Counted from the stretch's first letter, positions 46,370-59,599 are shown. The stretch: 64,000 bases of DNA from Cadophora sp. MPI-SDFR-AT-0126 (GCA_020747065.1 JAGMVK010000003.1:2914001-2978000); one strand, 5' to 3'. Program-made: numbers and translations. The notes: generated by a model not told the origin, from the letters alone.

Positions 46370-47430
46370 AAGAACTTATAGAAGAAGATGTATTTTAATT
46401 AAGTGTATTAATTAAATGATAAGCTAGAGATAAGATGTAAAGTGAAGTAGGAGAGTAAGTATGGCTAGAAGCGTAATTATAATAATAGCTACTAGTAGTA
46501 GTAATATTAGTGTAGTAGTAACTACGATCTCTCTTCCTAGATATAGTAGATCGTATGTACTTTAAGTATAGATTAGTAAACTCCTTTCCTATTTATATTA
46601 TTAGTATATATCAAAATAAGTAATTATATTAAGTGTAAAAAGAATAAGCGTAAACTTACCTTATTATCTTTTAACTAGAGATTTTATATACTTAGTAGTA
46701 GTCTTAGGAGTCGATTCAGTGAGCTTAAAGGGAATAGGATCAGTATTATAAGAGGTTTCTAGTATAGTAGTAATACACTTCTTTCTAGCCTTACGCTTAA
46801 GTATAAGAAACAGATCTTCTTAGACTTAAAGATGATTAAACGTATACCTAGGAAGTAATAGTAAAAGGCGCGTATAAGTAGGAAGAATAATAGTGTTACT
46901 ATTATTAGAGCCAGAAAAATTAGTAAAATCACTATTATTATCCTAGATAAAAGGATCATTATTATCATCATTGGAGTGCTTATTCTCACTGGACTACTTG
47001 TTCTAGCTAGAAGACTTATTCTAGCTAGATAGTGCTGCACTAGAATGCTTAGGGCTAGTAGAAATCTAATTAACTGATCTAACATCAGATCTACCAGTAG
47101 ATTATACATCAGAGGTATTATTATAAGAAGATAAAGATCTAGTAATAGGCTTAAGCTCACTCTTATCTTTATTATTATCCTAAGTATATATTAGTATATA
47201 AGCTTTAAATAATCGCAACTAAAGATAAATATAAGTATTTAAAAAAGAAATGAACTTACCTAGACTACTTTATAAGCCTAACTCATATTACCTGAATTAG
47301 TAATCTACTCTCTTATATAACACGTAAGTTCAGTAACTCTACGATTACAGTTAATAAGAGATTATAAAGGAGTTTTAGAAGGTATCTTAAAGTAGTTTAG
47401 AACTATAGCGATCTTTCTATATAAATTCAA
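46370..47430 (-). pseudogene. antisense intron-bearing Asn/Ser-rich gene relic inside the Copia element
   Basis: Read on the minus strand, a frame interrupted almost only by TAG (from CAG) encodes a segment with YFKIPSKTPL, RVTELTCYIRE and ITNSGNMS, then after an 80-nt intron (47,180-47,259: GTAAGT, branch ACTAAT, CTTAG, phase 0) DNNKDKSELKPITRSLSSYN and a long Asn/Ser stretch (SSENKHSNDDNNDPF), then KRKARKKC. A second intron-like stretch (46,537-46,659: GTAAGT...CTAG, 123 nt) follows; beyond it a Tyr/Ser/Thr-rich frame (RDRSYYYTNITTTSSYYYN) resumes, with unresolved phase. A further acceptor (TATATAG near 47,420) suggests another upstream exon. Spliceosomal introns can survive retrotransposition only when antisense to the element, as here. 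Family and function unknown; ends approximate. Confidence 0.55.
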
Positions 47431-48118
47431 AAAAGAAAAATAAGAGGAAAAGTACAAGATATAAAGGGCTACGTAGTATATTAAAAGCTTAAAGGTTCAG
47501 AAGTATGGAAAAATTTAAGGTTAATATACCCTAAGAAAGTGTACAATTACCTAAGGAATACGTAATCACCTACTAATATATAGCTAATTAAAGCGCGCTA
47601 TTATACGCTGTTTACTAATTCACTTCCGACCTTTAGCGTACTTTCCTAAAAGATTACTAATTCACTTCGCCTCTACTAATTAATACTTGTCCTAATTCAG
47701 CTACCTATATTTAGTAACTGCAGAGCCTTACTTAAATTTAATAATAACTGCTTATCTACACGCTTCTTAATTTATATATAATTATAAACTAGATTACTTT
47801 ATGCGATCTTTAGAATTAAATCCTTTATTATTCTTTTATTTATATTCTCTAACTAGATTATTCTATGTGCACGTTCGTAATATAAGGACGCGTTATACAC
47901 TAGACTTATATAATCTTTATTTACTTATTTAATCACAACACATTTATTTATACTTCTTTTTATAACCTAAGTATATATATTATAAACGTATATTTATAAT
48001 CGTCGTGCTTATCTAAGGGGTGTATATATATATATAGGGTACTCGCTACTTTAGACTTAATCTTTATTCGTGTAAATCTAATAGTAAGACTCTTAGACTT
48101 AAGCTTATTATAAGAGTA

Positions 48119-48313
48119 TATTAAACGCGCTCTATTAGAAGTTACATCTGGTCTAGTATATACTTAGTAAGTATACCATGTATATATAATATGCTCTTAG
48201 GCCCTCCCTTAAGGAGGTAACGCTCTTTTGAATATATCTTTTTATACCACACTTTTGCCCTGATCAGGAGATCTCGTCTCTTTAACCCAGCCTACTCGCA
48301 CTACTGCACGACA
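48119..48313 (+). repeat. 3' LTR of the Copia element
   Basis: 195 bp. It keeps the terminal ...TGCACGACA that has become ...TATATAATA in the 5' copy. Followed directly by the target duplication GAAGA. Confidence 0.9.
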
Positions 48314-48318
48314 GAAGA

Positions 48319-49010
48319 GCATAAATATCAATATCATGTATAATGTAAGAAGGAAAAAATACTTAAACAAGACTAGAATAAGGTGTACTAATCCGACGAG
48401 GTTACTTTCTATATTAGTGCTAATAGATCGGTGTTTTACGTAACTCGTAGTACTAGCGAAGAATACCTTAAAAAGAACTTAAAGCCTAGCTTTAAGTTAG
48501 AGAGGATAATTATTAGTGTTTAGTTTTATTATTACAGAGATAAAATAGGCCTATTAATAATTATTCTAAAGGGTAGGACTATAATAGTGGCTCGATACTT
48601 AGAGACTATAAAAAAGTATTTTATACCTTTCTATTAATAAATAAGACGAAAGTACAGCCCGGAAGTAGTTATATAAGAAGATAACGCTTTATAGTATAAG
48701 GTAAAGCTCGTGACGAGTTAGCTTAATAAGCAAGGAGTTAAGAGGCTTCACTAGCCTACGTAATCTCCTAATCTTTTACTAATTAAGAATTTATAGAAGC
48801 AAATTAAGATTCTAATTAGGAAGAGGAGATATAGAATTAAGAATTAAGGTATAATAGAAAGAGTATTAGAAGAAATCTAGCCTATAATTTCTAAGGAATC
48901 GCTTCTGAAGTTAAATGCCTCTATACTAAGGCACTTGACTTTATACTTGAAAAACAAGGGAGGATCGACTAAGTACTAGAATAGCTTTAATTTGATATAT
49001 TTACCTTAAT
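48319..49010 (+). pseudogene. Tc1/mariner transposase, catalytic part
   Basis: This continues the split transposase after the GAAGA target duplication (EHKYQ...). The DDE/D catalytic landmarks are recognisable despite stops: SDEVTFYISANRSVFYVTR holds the first Asp, EDNA the second, and SPNLLLIKNL is the decayed form of the usual SPDLNPIENLW segment. Trp codons are now stops, as expected from G-to-A RIP. Not functional. Confidence 0.85.
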
Positions 49011-49099
49011 TATATCTGCTTTCGTTGTAGAGATATATACGTTACAAGTGGAATTAGCGCTAAACTAAAAGTGGCGAACACCTACCGGAATCGATTGTA

Positions 49100-50568
49100 T
49101 AATATATATAATTAACAATTCTTACTTATTTAAAAGGCCACTTACTTTAATAAAAAGGCGCTTTATAAGAGTAAGAAGAGAAAAGTTATATACGGATTTT
49201 AAAAAAACTGCAGAGATTTACGCTAAAAGGGTTTTTTTTCCTTTTACTTAACATTCTACTTGTTTTTAACTTTGATATAAATCTCCTTTTAAGCCGAAAA
49301 ATCTGTACCGACTAGCAATATATCGGTATTTTTAATAACTTGTTAATATAGTTCGTAAACCGTAATAAGAACGTAGTAATTCGTACTATTATAAAAGGCG
49401 GACTTTACGTAATATTTTAAGTTATACTTTAAAAGGACGCTTTAAATAACAGTACTTTTACAATAGTACTCCAGTTAGCTATTAAAATACTAGAAAGCAA
49501 TAGTAAGAGCTTACAAACAGATGTTCTTAAAACTAACGCTCTTAAAGATTGGACAATTGCTTATAAGGCCTTCTTTACTAACAATAGCAGCTTTTTATTA
49601 AATAACAATCCGTTAACCGAAACTTTATACTATTACATAATATATCCCGCAAACGATATTATAACTGATAAAAATACTTTATCTGATAATAAAAATAAAA
49701 AGAAGCGCAAGCTTATTTAAAAACAGAACCTCGATAGGTACAATCTTATACACTAAAGATACGTATACTTAGGTTTTAAAAAGTTGCGTAACTTTTATAA
49801 AATTATTAACTTGAAATATAAGATCGTTGTTTTGAAAGACTGTAAAATATACCGAATTTGTAAAATTGCTAAAATAAGGAACCGCGAGAGTAAAAAACTT
49901 AGCTTATAAAAGAAGTTTATCCTTACTTTAGTTTTTATAAACTTAGCCGGACTATTTCTCTCGTCCGTAAAAGGAAACAAGTATTTCGCACAAGTTATTA
50001 ACAACTTAATAAGGTATATTTAGTTAATTTATAAAAAGATAAAAGACAAGGTTATATAAAAGCTTAACGTTTGGAAAACTATTAAAGAAAAGAAAACCGA
50101 GATAAAAATCCTAGCTATTAAGTCAGACAACGCCGAAGAGCTAAGAAAGAAGATCGACGAATAAACTAAAAAAAGCGTTTAATACGAGGAAACAATCTTA
50201 TATTCTAGATTAAACTAAAATAAAGTTGCTAAACGAAGCATTTAACAAGCAAAGTATAATACGAGAGCCGTACTAAAGGAAGTCGATTTGCCTTTTAAAT
50301 TTTGGGATTAGGCGGTAAAAGCCGATACTTATATTAGGAATCGCACTCTCGGAGGCATATTTGTTAATAAGCTTCGTATCTCACTATACAAGGCGTATAC
50401 CGGAAAAGTCGCTGATAGTAAGTTTGTAAAAGTGTTTAAATACGTTATATACTTATATATTAGTTCGAAGTCTTAGTCGAAAAGAACTAAAAACAAGAAG
50501 CTGATAAATAAAAAAAAGAATATATTTTTGTTAGGTATACGAATACGGAATTATAATACCTTATATAT
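49100..50568 (+). mobile_element. second Copia element fragment (gag end and integrase)
   Basis: A differently composed, less RIP-damaged Copia relic. The integrase zinc region reads CKIYRICKIAKIRNRES, then the core VFINLAGLFLSSVKGNKYF (about 49,930-49,985), IKSDNAEELRKK (about 50,120) and a segment ARAVLKEVDLPFKFWD (about 50,265-50,310). It is cut by the Gypsy insertion at 50,569-50,572 and its remainder should resume after 62,451, where I cannot identify domains with confidence. Its left edge abuts the Tc1/mariner end. Confidence 0.75.
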
Positions 50569-50572
50569 ATAC

Positions 50573-50758
50573 TGTAGTGGAGTCGAAGGCCCACTATAAG
50601 GGTTTTTATTTTTCCGTTCCAGCTGTAGATAGATAAGTCAGCGCTGCTAGACTAGTAATCATTATCTTCTTCCTTTTACTTCTATTACTTAATTAGTTTA
50701 CGCGCGAGTTATTCCCTTATTTACTATATACTTAATAGTACTACTCTACTCCTTTATA
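50573..50758 (+). repeat. 5' LTR of the Gypsy element
   Basis: 186 bp. Aligned with the 3' copy without gaps; about 30 differences, all transitions. Confidence 0.9.
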
Positions 50759-51449
50759 TTAGTAACTTACGTAGGAAATAAGAAAGTAATATAAGCGTGA
50801 AATTAAGTATAAGTTAACTTAAGTAAGAAGTAAAAAGTTGAATTTCATTAATAATCAGTAAAGTACCTTGAGAATATCGGAATATAGTAAAGTAGTTTAA
50901 GAAAAAGGAGCTTTATAAAGCTTTAAGGAACTTATAATATAAGGCTAAGGTTAATAGTAGATAGATTATACCTTAGTAAGGTACTAAGATATAACTAAGA
51001 TAAAAGAAATTAGGTAGAGGAGAAAACTATAGTTATTAGGAAAACGCAGTAAAGTAATAGAGCTAAGTGAGCTTAATCACTTACTAAAGAATAAATAAAT
51101 ATAAAAAGGAGATAAGTTAAGAAGGAATATAAGAAAAAAGGACTAAGGAAAAAGGGATTATAAGTAAGTATAGTAGTAAATAAGATAAGTATTAGAGTAT
51201 TAGGACTAGAGATTATAAGAGGCGCTTATATTGCTCTAATACTCTTAATACTTCTACTACTAATACTAATAAATCGCGCCTTACTACACTTAATAAGTAG
51301 CTACTGCTATTAAAGACTTAAGTTATTTCTAGATCTTACTAAAGCTAATTTATTCCTAAAAAAAGATCTTTTAGAAAGCTTTTAACTAACGCTAAATATA
51401 AAAAGCAGCGAAGAAATAAAATAGTATCCTCCTACTTAGTAAGAGAGGT

Positions 51450-54400
51450 AAGTTAACTCTACCGCTACTATTATAAAGATAGCTAATCTAAAGTATATAG
51501 CTCCGACACCCGCGCTTAAAACTCCAGGGGCCTTATACTTTAATAGAGCTAATATTACTAAATTTCTTAAGTAGTATTTGAATTAATGCGAAGATATGTA
51601 GCTAAAAATAAAAGATAAGGTAAAGTAATTTCTATAGTACTATAGGTTATTTATTAGGTAGTATATTAAGATACTAGCTACCTAGGCTTATCTAAATTAG
51701 AAGTATTTAGTTAAAGAACTTCAAGAGAAGTATAAGGATTAAGATACTTTCTAATAGATAAATTCCTGATCCTTCTTAAAAGCTTTAAAATTAAAACCAC
51801 GAATAAGCGAGAAAAATATTCAGAAGTTTATTTAATAATATATAATAGTCTTAATTACCCTTATAGATAAAGGGCAGCTTAAGGGCTATACTAGAGGTAT
51901 TTAGTTCTTAAATAGTCTCCCGGGAGATGTTCATAGAAAGGTGATTCAGAAGAATAAAGTTAATATTAATAAGCTGGATACTATTATATTTAATAAACTT
52001 ATAAAGACAGCTACTAGTATCTATATTATAAATAAGATAATCCAAAAGTTCTCTAATAGCCGTGAAAAGAAGGAGGGCTTAAGTAAACTAGTGGATACTT
52101 TAGACTAAATAATTATTTCGCGAAAAGGTAAAGATCGCCTAGTAGCCCTAGTAATTATACCAAGTTCAGTCTCTACTAAAGTCATTAGAAAAATAACTTA
52201 AGCTCTTAATACGCTTATACTTGCTGCGAAGGCTACGCTTTCTAGAGTTAGTCTAGGGGCGCGCCTAGAATTTAGCTCACTTAGTGAGGGAAACTGTATT
52301 AAAGTATACTCAGCTAGGCCTTCGGATCAGATCGATCTATTGAAGCTACTCTAAGCTACACACGCAAGATAGCGATATAATATAGCGCTAATTATAATCA
52401 GAGTTATAGAAATGTATAATAATCGCTCTACATACTACTTCTATTATATAAAGAATAGCTACTACTAAAGGGAGTACCCTGACTTTATATTAAATATAGA
52501 GAGAGGATTAGTATATAAAGTTTAAGGAAGAATATATTAGGGAAAGAGAGAAGATAGAAGTAATTCCATATAAGTAAGGTAAGGAGTCCCTAGAAGAGAA
52601 ATTATATAATAATAATAGGAAGCTTTAAAGTAAGGGGCCTTAAGTAGACTAGTTAGATAAGGAGTAATATACTGACTAGCTATAATTATAAAGGATAATA
52701 GTAGGATAGTAATAGAAGTAGTTCTATAGAATAAGTCAAATAAAGAGAAAGGAAAGGCAGATTAGGGTATAGTAAGAGTAGTAAGCGCGAGGAGCGAGAA
52801 GTTAAAAGTAAAGGGAAATAATAAATAAGTAAACCTAAGGAAGATTCTAAAAAGGCGTATAAAAAAGGAAAAGGATTTAGTAGCCCTTAAAGTACTTTAC
52901 TTAGGGAATTAGAAGGTCTGGGATTAAGTAGAGAAAGCTTTTAGAGATAGAGTATAATAGGGGAAAATAGTAAAGGAGATAGAAATTAATAAGGAGTAAA
53001 TAGAAAAGCTAAGGAAGGTTAGACCCTAAGTAAGTAGAAAGATTAAGAGATTTATAGACTTACTTAAGAAAGAAATATATCTAATAGACTTATTAAATAA
53101 GCTCTTAGATAATAAACTAAAGGGAATAATCGAGAAAAAGCTACTAGTATATTCGAATATATTATAAAAGCTACTATTTAAAAATATAGCTATAATTAAA
53201 GGGTGAGCTAGAGAACCTAAGGTAAAGGTAGATAAAGTAGCTAAGGATATTAGCGTAGGATTAGCTAGGATAATAAGTAGCTTAAAGAATCCTATACTAC
53301 TAGTAGTTTAAAGCCTTAAAGTCAAGGTTTAAATAGGCTTAATAATTATAATAGCTCTAATTAACTATAAGTTAAAGTCTAATATTATCTTATTATTTGT
53401 AGCTGCGAGCGCAAGATTACTAGTATACTCTAATCCTAACTTAAGGATAATTAGATATTTAGGAGAGCGTGAAAAGTTTAAGGGGCTATATAAGAATATA
53501 ATTATAAAATTAAAAAGTATTATAATTATCAGGAGTTTCTTTACGTTAGAAAAAGCTAAGAATAATATAGTCCTTAAGTAGCCCTTTATTATTAGTAGCT
53601 TAATATCGTTCTCCTATAGTAGGAGTAGCTAATTTACTATTATAGTTAATAATAAGCGAATAAAGTAAGTTATAATTAAGGTAGTTAATTTAATTAAAGC
53701 GAGGTCCGAGTTAAAAATCTTTCTAGAAAAAGAGTAGCTAGAGGCGTATTAGTAAGTGTCTCTAGTAAATTCTTTACTAAAGAAGGGAACTAAATAGTAA
53801 TAGTATTTAATTAAGTTTAAATAGTAAGAGTTAAAGTTTTCTTAGTATTAGTATTTAGTAGAGAGGATAATATAGTTATATTTAAGAAAATAGATTTAAT
53901 TTCTTTAATTTAAGTGAAGCGACTTTTTCCTACTATTAGTATTTAAGGAGTATATAAGAGGAAGGTAAATAAAGTTATACTTATCTAAGAAAGTGTTTCT
54001 AATAGATTAAAGCCTAAAGAAAAACTAGATTAGAAGTAAATAAAACTAATATAGAAAAGATAGTAAGGTCCTCTTAGGCTACTATATAAGTTCAATAAGT
54101 AAATTACTTCTAAGTTCTTAGAGCTATCTAAAAGGTAGAGATTAATATTAGAAAAGTTAGAAAAGATAATTTTTAGAGAAGAGCTATAGTCTTAGGAGAA
54201 AGAGCTCTTAATTAAGATATTATACTAGCGCGAGGCTATAATTGCTTTTAACTTCTTAGAATATAGAAGGATCTATAAAAATATTTACCCTTCGTAAGAG
54301 ATTCATATAGTGCCTTACTAAGCGTAATAATCACTAGAATTCCTAATTCCAAAATATTTACGCGAGTATATTAAAGATATACTTAATAAGAGATTAAAGG

Positions 54401-57270
54401 CTAAGATATTAGAATATAAGTATAAGCCTTATAGAAATTAATAGTTTTTAATTAAGAAGAAGAGTAAAGCTTATTATATAATTAATATAGTTATAAAGTA
54501 TAATATAGTAATAGTAAGGAATACGAATTTATCTCCTAATATAAAAGAGATATCTAAAGACTTTACTAACTATATAATCACTTCCCTAATTAACTTCTTT
54601 TTTAGCTATAATTAAATAACTCTATACCCTAATAGTCAAGACTTAATAGCCTTCTAAACTCCTCTCAAGCTTCTTTAATATACTACGCTTATTCAGGGAG
54701 CAATTAACTTAGTAGCTTAATTCTATTAAGTAAGAAAGATAATTCTAAAGAATTATGAACTAGCGCGGGCACGAATCTTTATTAATAATATACTTATACT
54801 AAGATTATATTCTACTTATAATAATAAGGAATTAGTGCTAAGGATATAGAGATTTATACTTAAATATTTCATTAATCTGGATTTAATACTCTTAGATATA
54901 GAAAGAGTAAGAGCTATAATTAGACTAAAGTCTTAATTTAGGATTATAGGACTAAGGCTAGTAGGGTTTATATATACTATAAAGGAAAGATCTCTAGATA
55001 ATAAGAAAGTAATTAAGATTCTAGATTAGAGAAAGTATAAGAATTCAACTAAAGTCCGAGCTTTCTTAAGGGTCTATAAGTACTACTAGATTTAGATTAA
55101 GGATTACACTTAAAAAGTAGAGCTACTCTATCTTCTACTAAAGAAAGGGATAAAGTTTAATTTCCGTGATTAGAAGATTTAAGTAATAGATGAACTAAAG
55201 CTAGTATTAATAACTACCCTAGCTTTAGTGCGATTAGATATTTCTAAGAGTATTAAAAAAGTAGTACTAGCTATAGATATAAACCTTTAGGGATAAGGTA
55301 TAGTTCTTATATAATTAGACTAGGAGAAAAAAAGATATCCTATTAAGTATAATAGCGAAGTATAATTAGTAGCAGAAAGGAATTACAATACTACTAAGAG
55401 AGAGTATTATAAAGTCCTGAAAGCCTTAAAAAAAGTCTAAGGAGCCCTAATTAGATAGTATTTTATTCTAAAAATAGATACTATAGTCTTAGTAACTTAA
55501 TTAAATTAAGGTACTTTAGATTTCCCTAGAGCTTTAGTCATTAGATAGATTACTTAGATAAGGTTATTCGATTTTAAAGTACGCTATATACCCGGAACTA
55601 AGTACACTATAATAGATAAGCTTTTAAGATACCTCGTAAGTTAAGAGGAATTAGATACTAAAGCGCGGGAAGAAGATATTAATAACTTCATTAATACTTA
55701 ATTTAATTAGATTCAAATAAAGTACTAGTTAAATAAAGTATCTTTGTAACTAAAAGAACACTAGAATCTAGATTCTAGATTAATTACAGAGTTTCTATTA
55801 ATACTAAAGAGACCTGATAGAGTAGACTTAGTTAATTTCAGAATATTTAAGTAGCGGGCGTTGAATTATATAGTACGCTTGAAAGTGCTCTATTGTAGGG
55901 CTAATAAGGGACTTCTAATCCGATGGGTCTTAGATAATTAGAATAAGAGGTAAACTGTTCTTCGATTATTATATAAGAAATTAAATTATAAAGAAAGAAA
56001 AAGTACTTATTAAAAAATTATTAAAAGATACTTCTAAGATATTCTTTACTTAAATATAAAGGAATATATAATTATATATAAAGCTTACTAATTTAAAGAT
56101 TCCACAAGATTAGAGGAAACTCTTTACTCTACTTAGATAAGTACTTTATAAGCTAAGGTTAGAATAAATATTGTCTACTTACTCGCGAGATATAGGAAGT
56201 AATACTTAGTTATAGCTAGGGATAATCTTTTAAGATAAGTTAAGGCTAGGGCTTTAATTAATGTAACCTCTGTAATAGTAGTAGATTTTATTTAGGAGAA
56301 TATTATTTATAGATATAAGATTTTCAGAAAGCTTATTATAGATAAAGGGCCTAAGAATAAGAGGTAGGTTAAGCGCCTTACTAAAAAGTATAAGATTAAG
56401 AAAGTTATAGTCTTAGCTTACTATACGCCTACTAATAGTATAGTTAAAAAAGGCTATAAACCTATAATTAATAGACTTACTAAGATAATAAAAGGGGAAC
56501 TAAGTAACTAAGTAAGGAATCTACATATAGTCCTATTAGCTAATTACTATACTATTAAGACCACGATTAGTAGAACGCTCTTTTAGATATAATATAAGTT
56601 AAAGGTCGTCCTACTAATAGAACTTACTATCCTAACTTAGAGGATTATAGACTAAGAGAATATTAAATCAGAATCGGACTTACTAGTACTATAAGCCTAA
56701 TAAATTCAAATCTAGGATAAGGATCTTAAGAAAGCTATTACTAAATAAAAGAGAGTACAAGTTATATAGAAAGATAAGTTTAATATAAGTAAGAGGATTT
56801 ATTCCTTTGAAATTACTATAAGTAATATTGTGCTATTATATAATATAAAGCAGGAAGTAAATATATCATCTAAAGTTAAACTTAGCTATAAATGGCTCGG
56901 ACTATATAAGGTAAATAAAGCGCTTTTAGAGAAGGGGATGTTTCTCCTTGCTAAACTATCCGAAACTTAGCTGCAAGGTATATTTTCAAGAAGCTAGCTA
57001 AAGGTATTTTAAAAAAGAGACTCTATTTAGAAGCTTATTAATTCTAAGCTAGAACTAAGCGAAGGTATACTCTTAGAAAGCGCGGAGCTTACTAGGGAAA
57101 TTAAGCTCGGAAATAAACTAAGCTTAAATAAAAAGGGAGAGGAAAAAGAACTTCCGGCCTTAGCTCTAGTTACTTAAGAAAAGCTCTTATAAAAGGTAGT
57201 TAATTTAGAAAAAGAAAGAAAAAGAGTAGTAATACTAAATAATAAGAGATTTATAATCGTAATTTTATAA
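51450..57270 (+). pseudogene. Gypsy gag-pol polyprotein relic
   Basis: The zinc knuckle at about 52,430-52,480 reads YYFYYIKNSYY-stop-REYPDF, with Cys turned to Tyr by G-to-A. Reverse transcriptase landmarks include FLIKKKSKAYYIINIVIKYN (about 54,450-54,500) and RIFINNILIL (about 54,770-54,800), the decayed FVDDIL active site. The integrase region has IDKGPKNKR (about 56,340) and, further on, LSYKWLGLYKVNKAL (about 56,880-56,925). Order of reverse transcriptase before integrase defines Ty3/Gypsy. Start and end are approximate. Non-functional. Confidence 0.75.
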
Positions 57271-57589
57271 AAAGATTAAGCTAAGTAATAAGAGTATTAG
57301 GGGTATTTCACTCGCTTAGTAAGTGAAATAGAAACCTAAAGGGCTAGATAAATTAGAAATAAGAGAGAGAAAAGCTTAGTAATTAGGTCGTAAGTATAGA
57401 GGAAGTTATAAGAAGTAATTAGTTATTTTACTATAGGAGTTATTTAGATTTTATTTATATATATTTCACTTTATTTAGCTTAATTATACTAGTTATATGT
57501 ACTCTGTACTAAGTCTTACTAATTATTTAGGACCAAGAGTTAAGATTATGTTAAATGTTATATCTTGCGCTAGAGAGTAAATGTAAGAA

Positions 57590-59172
57590 CGCTAATTATT
57601 ATTAAAGTGCTTATTAAACTAACTGTTATTATTTGTAAAAGCCACTACTCCATAGCTTCAAGTAATAAGAGTCTTAGAACTGTAGGAGAAGTGAGCTAAG
57701 GGACCTTTTTCGCTAGTAATTAGATGCTTAGTATTTATAGCGCTAGTATTATTATTAGATTCTCTGGTAGTATATCTTATAAGAATAGCCTTAATAGCCT
57801 TTGCGCGAAAATCCTAAGTCTCTTAAAGAGTTTCCTTTATATACTCTAGGTAAAAGTAAAAAGATCCCTTTGTAGTACTATTTTTATTACTAGATTTAAT
57901 ATAGGAATAAGTCTCCTTAATATAGCGAATATATTAGAGGATCTAATACAAAAAGTATTACTTAAGAAAACTATTAGGATCTCCTAAGATTAAGTACTAT
58001 ATTAAACTATTGTAAATATACTTCTAATTGTAGGTAGTAATAAGCTTCTGGACCTTTAAAAGAAGTAACTTTTAATTAGTAATATTAGTAACTAAAGTAG
58101 TGACCGGGGAGTTTAAGGCTTTAGCAGCAGAGTCAGCGAGGGCTTAGGCAAGATCTCTATCTTAGATTTTAGCTTTAGCTTAGGTAATACGTAAAAGAGC
58201 AAGGGGATTAGCTTTTATTTTAGACTTAGGAGTCTTAGTAAGAGTCTTAGTAGTAAGATCCTTTACCTTAGGAGTAGAACATGAATTAGTAGTAGAGGTT
58301 TTCTTATAAGGTTAAGTAGTAGTGCTTTTCTTTTTCTTATGCATTAGTTTACTATATTCACTATTAGATTTATCATCTTTATTAGAAAAGGATATAAGAT
58401 TATTAATTAGAGAGTTATCGTAATTATCTAAAGTATTATAAGGAGATCTATTATTATTAGTATCTAAGATATATTCATTAGACTTTACCTTTCCCTTACC
58501 TTTATCTTTACTAAAGGCCTAGCCCTTACACTTAGGAGCAGCCTTAAGTTCACTCTTAAATATAATAATAGATAGCTTAAGTACGGAAGTAGCCTTAGAT
58601 CCACTCTTCTTAAGAGTCTTAGAAAAAGTAGCAGCCTTAATAGGAGTAGTTAAAGGGCTAGGAGTTACTAGAGTAGCAGTAGAGGTAGTGCAAGACTTAG
58701 TATAGTATTAAAGGGAGTTCTTATTAGTAATAGTTATAGGATCGCTACTCGCAAAGAGTAGTCTAGAGAACTACTCCTTATAATTATTATAGTTCTTAAG
58801 AGTAATAAAGTCTAAAATAAAGGGGTCGTACTTAGTTTTAGTATCACTAGCTAGGTCTTTATTACTAAATTTAAGGTAAAGGCTATTAGGGTTAAGGAAG
58901 AGGTAACTAGCAGAGACACATCCCTTATAAATCTGAAGGTAAGGGAGGAAATTAATACATATTTTATTCACGACTTTTATCTTAGTTAGGATACCCTTAT
59001 TAATAGCTATAACTAGAGTACTAAAGATATAATCGAATAAACGAATAGTGTAATTACTATAAAAGTTAGATATAATATCTTAAATATATATTATTTCTAG
59101 ATTAGAATTAAAGAGAGAGCAGTGTTTAATATAAGCTATAGTAATAAGCTTTAGTAGCTAGACCAGCGCCAT
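57590..59172 (-). pseudogene. antisense extra gene relic in the Gypsy element
   Basis: From ATG at complement 59,172 a minus-strand frame opens MALV, then LLKLITIAYIKHCSLFNSNL, and runs for over 300 codons with few breaks, nearly all TAG or TAA in place of Gln. It includes ICINFLPYLQIYKGCVSASY and FILDFITLKNYNNYKE, then a Ser/Thr/Lys-rich part (KSCTTSTATLVTPSPL, KKKKSTTT). I do not recognise it; the 3' end is a guess. It is divergent from the plus-strand frame starting near 59,600 and shares a short promoter-like spacer with it. Confidence 0.5.
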
Positions 59173-59570
59173 AGTAGAGAGCAGGTACTAAAAGCAAGTA
59201 AGGAGTGTAAAGTGGAAGGTTTAGTAAAAGATAGTCTAGTATAAGAGAAAAAATTATTATAAAAGTTAAAAGAAAATTAAAAGAAAATAAGAGCAGGGAT
59301 AGCTTTTTATATTAAGAGGAGCGCTAAGGAAAAAGGTGAATTTAAGAGGAATAGTAAGAAAAAGGTGAAAAGAAAAGTAAATTAGTAAGAGGTTATAAGC
59401 TAAGAGGTGTAAAAAAGAAAAAGTTTACTTTAATTCCATTAATTTATTTACTTATAATAGGAAATAAAACAAATAATTCTTAAGTAAGATTAGTCCCTCT
59501 AATAATTTAATAGCTCACGCGATTTTCTTTTAAAGAATCAACTTTTTTTTAATAATAAACCTTTTAAAGT

Positions 59571-59580
59571 ATATATATAA
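59571..59580 (+). promoter_or_regulatory. TATA box of the Gypsy cargo frame
   Basis: ATATATATAAGCA lies about 45 bases before the start of the open plus-strand frame near 59,620, in the spacer between the two divergent extra frames. Confidence 0.35.
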
Positions 59581-59599
59581 GCAGAAATCCTACTAATAA

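Larger units (their letters stand above)
39886..48313 (+). mobile_element. Copia-type LTR retrotransposon with extra antisense gene
   Basis: An 8.4-kb element with 195-bp LTRs (TGTCGAACGCG...ACA) and a 5-bp target duplication GAAGA at 39,881-39,885 and 48,314-48,318. Internal order: gag-pol on the plus strand to about 45,833, about 500 bases of filler, an antisense intron-bearing gene relic (about 46,370-47,430), then about 700 bases to the 3' LTR. The order integrase, reverse transcriptase, RNase H identifies Ty1/Copia. All coding is destroyed by RIP-like stops. Confidence 0.9.
39364..49097 (+). mobile_element. Tc1/mariner element split by a Copia insertion
   Basis: Terminal inverted repeats of about 30 bp match: CAAATCGGTTCCGGTAGG... 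at 39,364 and the reverse complement of ...CCTACCGGAATCGATTG at 49,097. TA dinucleotides flank both ends (39,362-39,363 and 49,098-49,099), as for this superfamily. Without the Copia insert it is about 1.3 kb, a normal size. It carries one transposase relic, interrupted at 39,885/48,319 by the Copia element. Confidence 0.85.

Noticed and set aside
46759..47160. A 133-codon minus-strand frame rich in Leu and Ile that looks like a membrane protein
   Set aside because: It is the wrong frame of the antisense Asn/Ser-rich relic: the correct frame has Gln-derived stops and splice signals, and the hydrophobic look comes from AT-rich codons.
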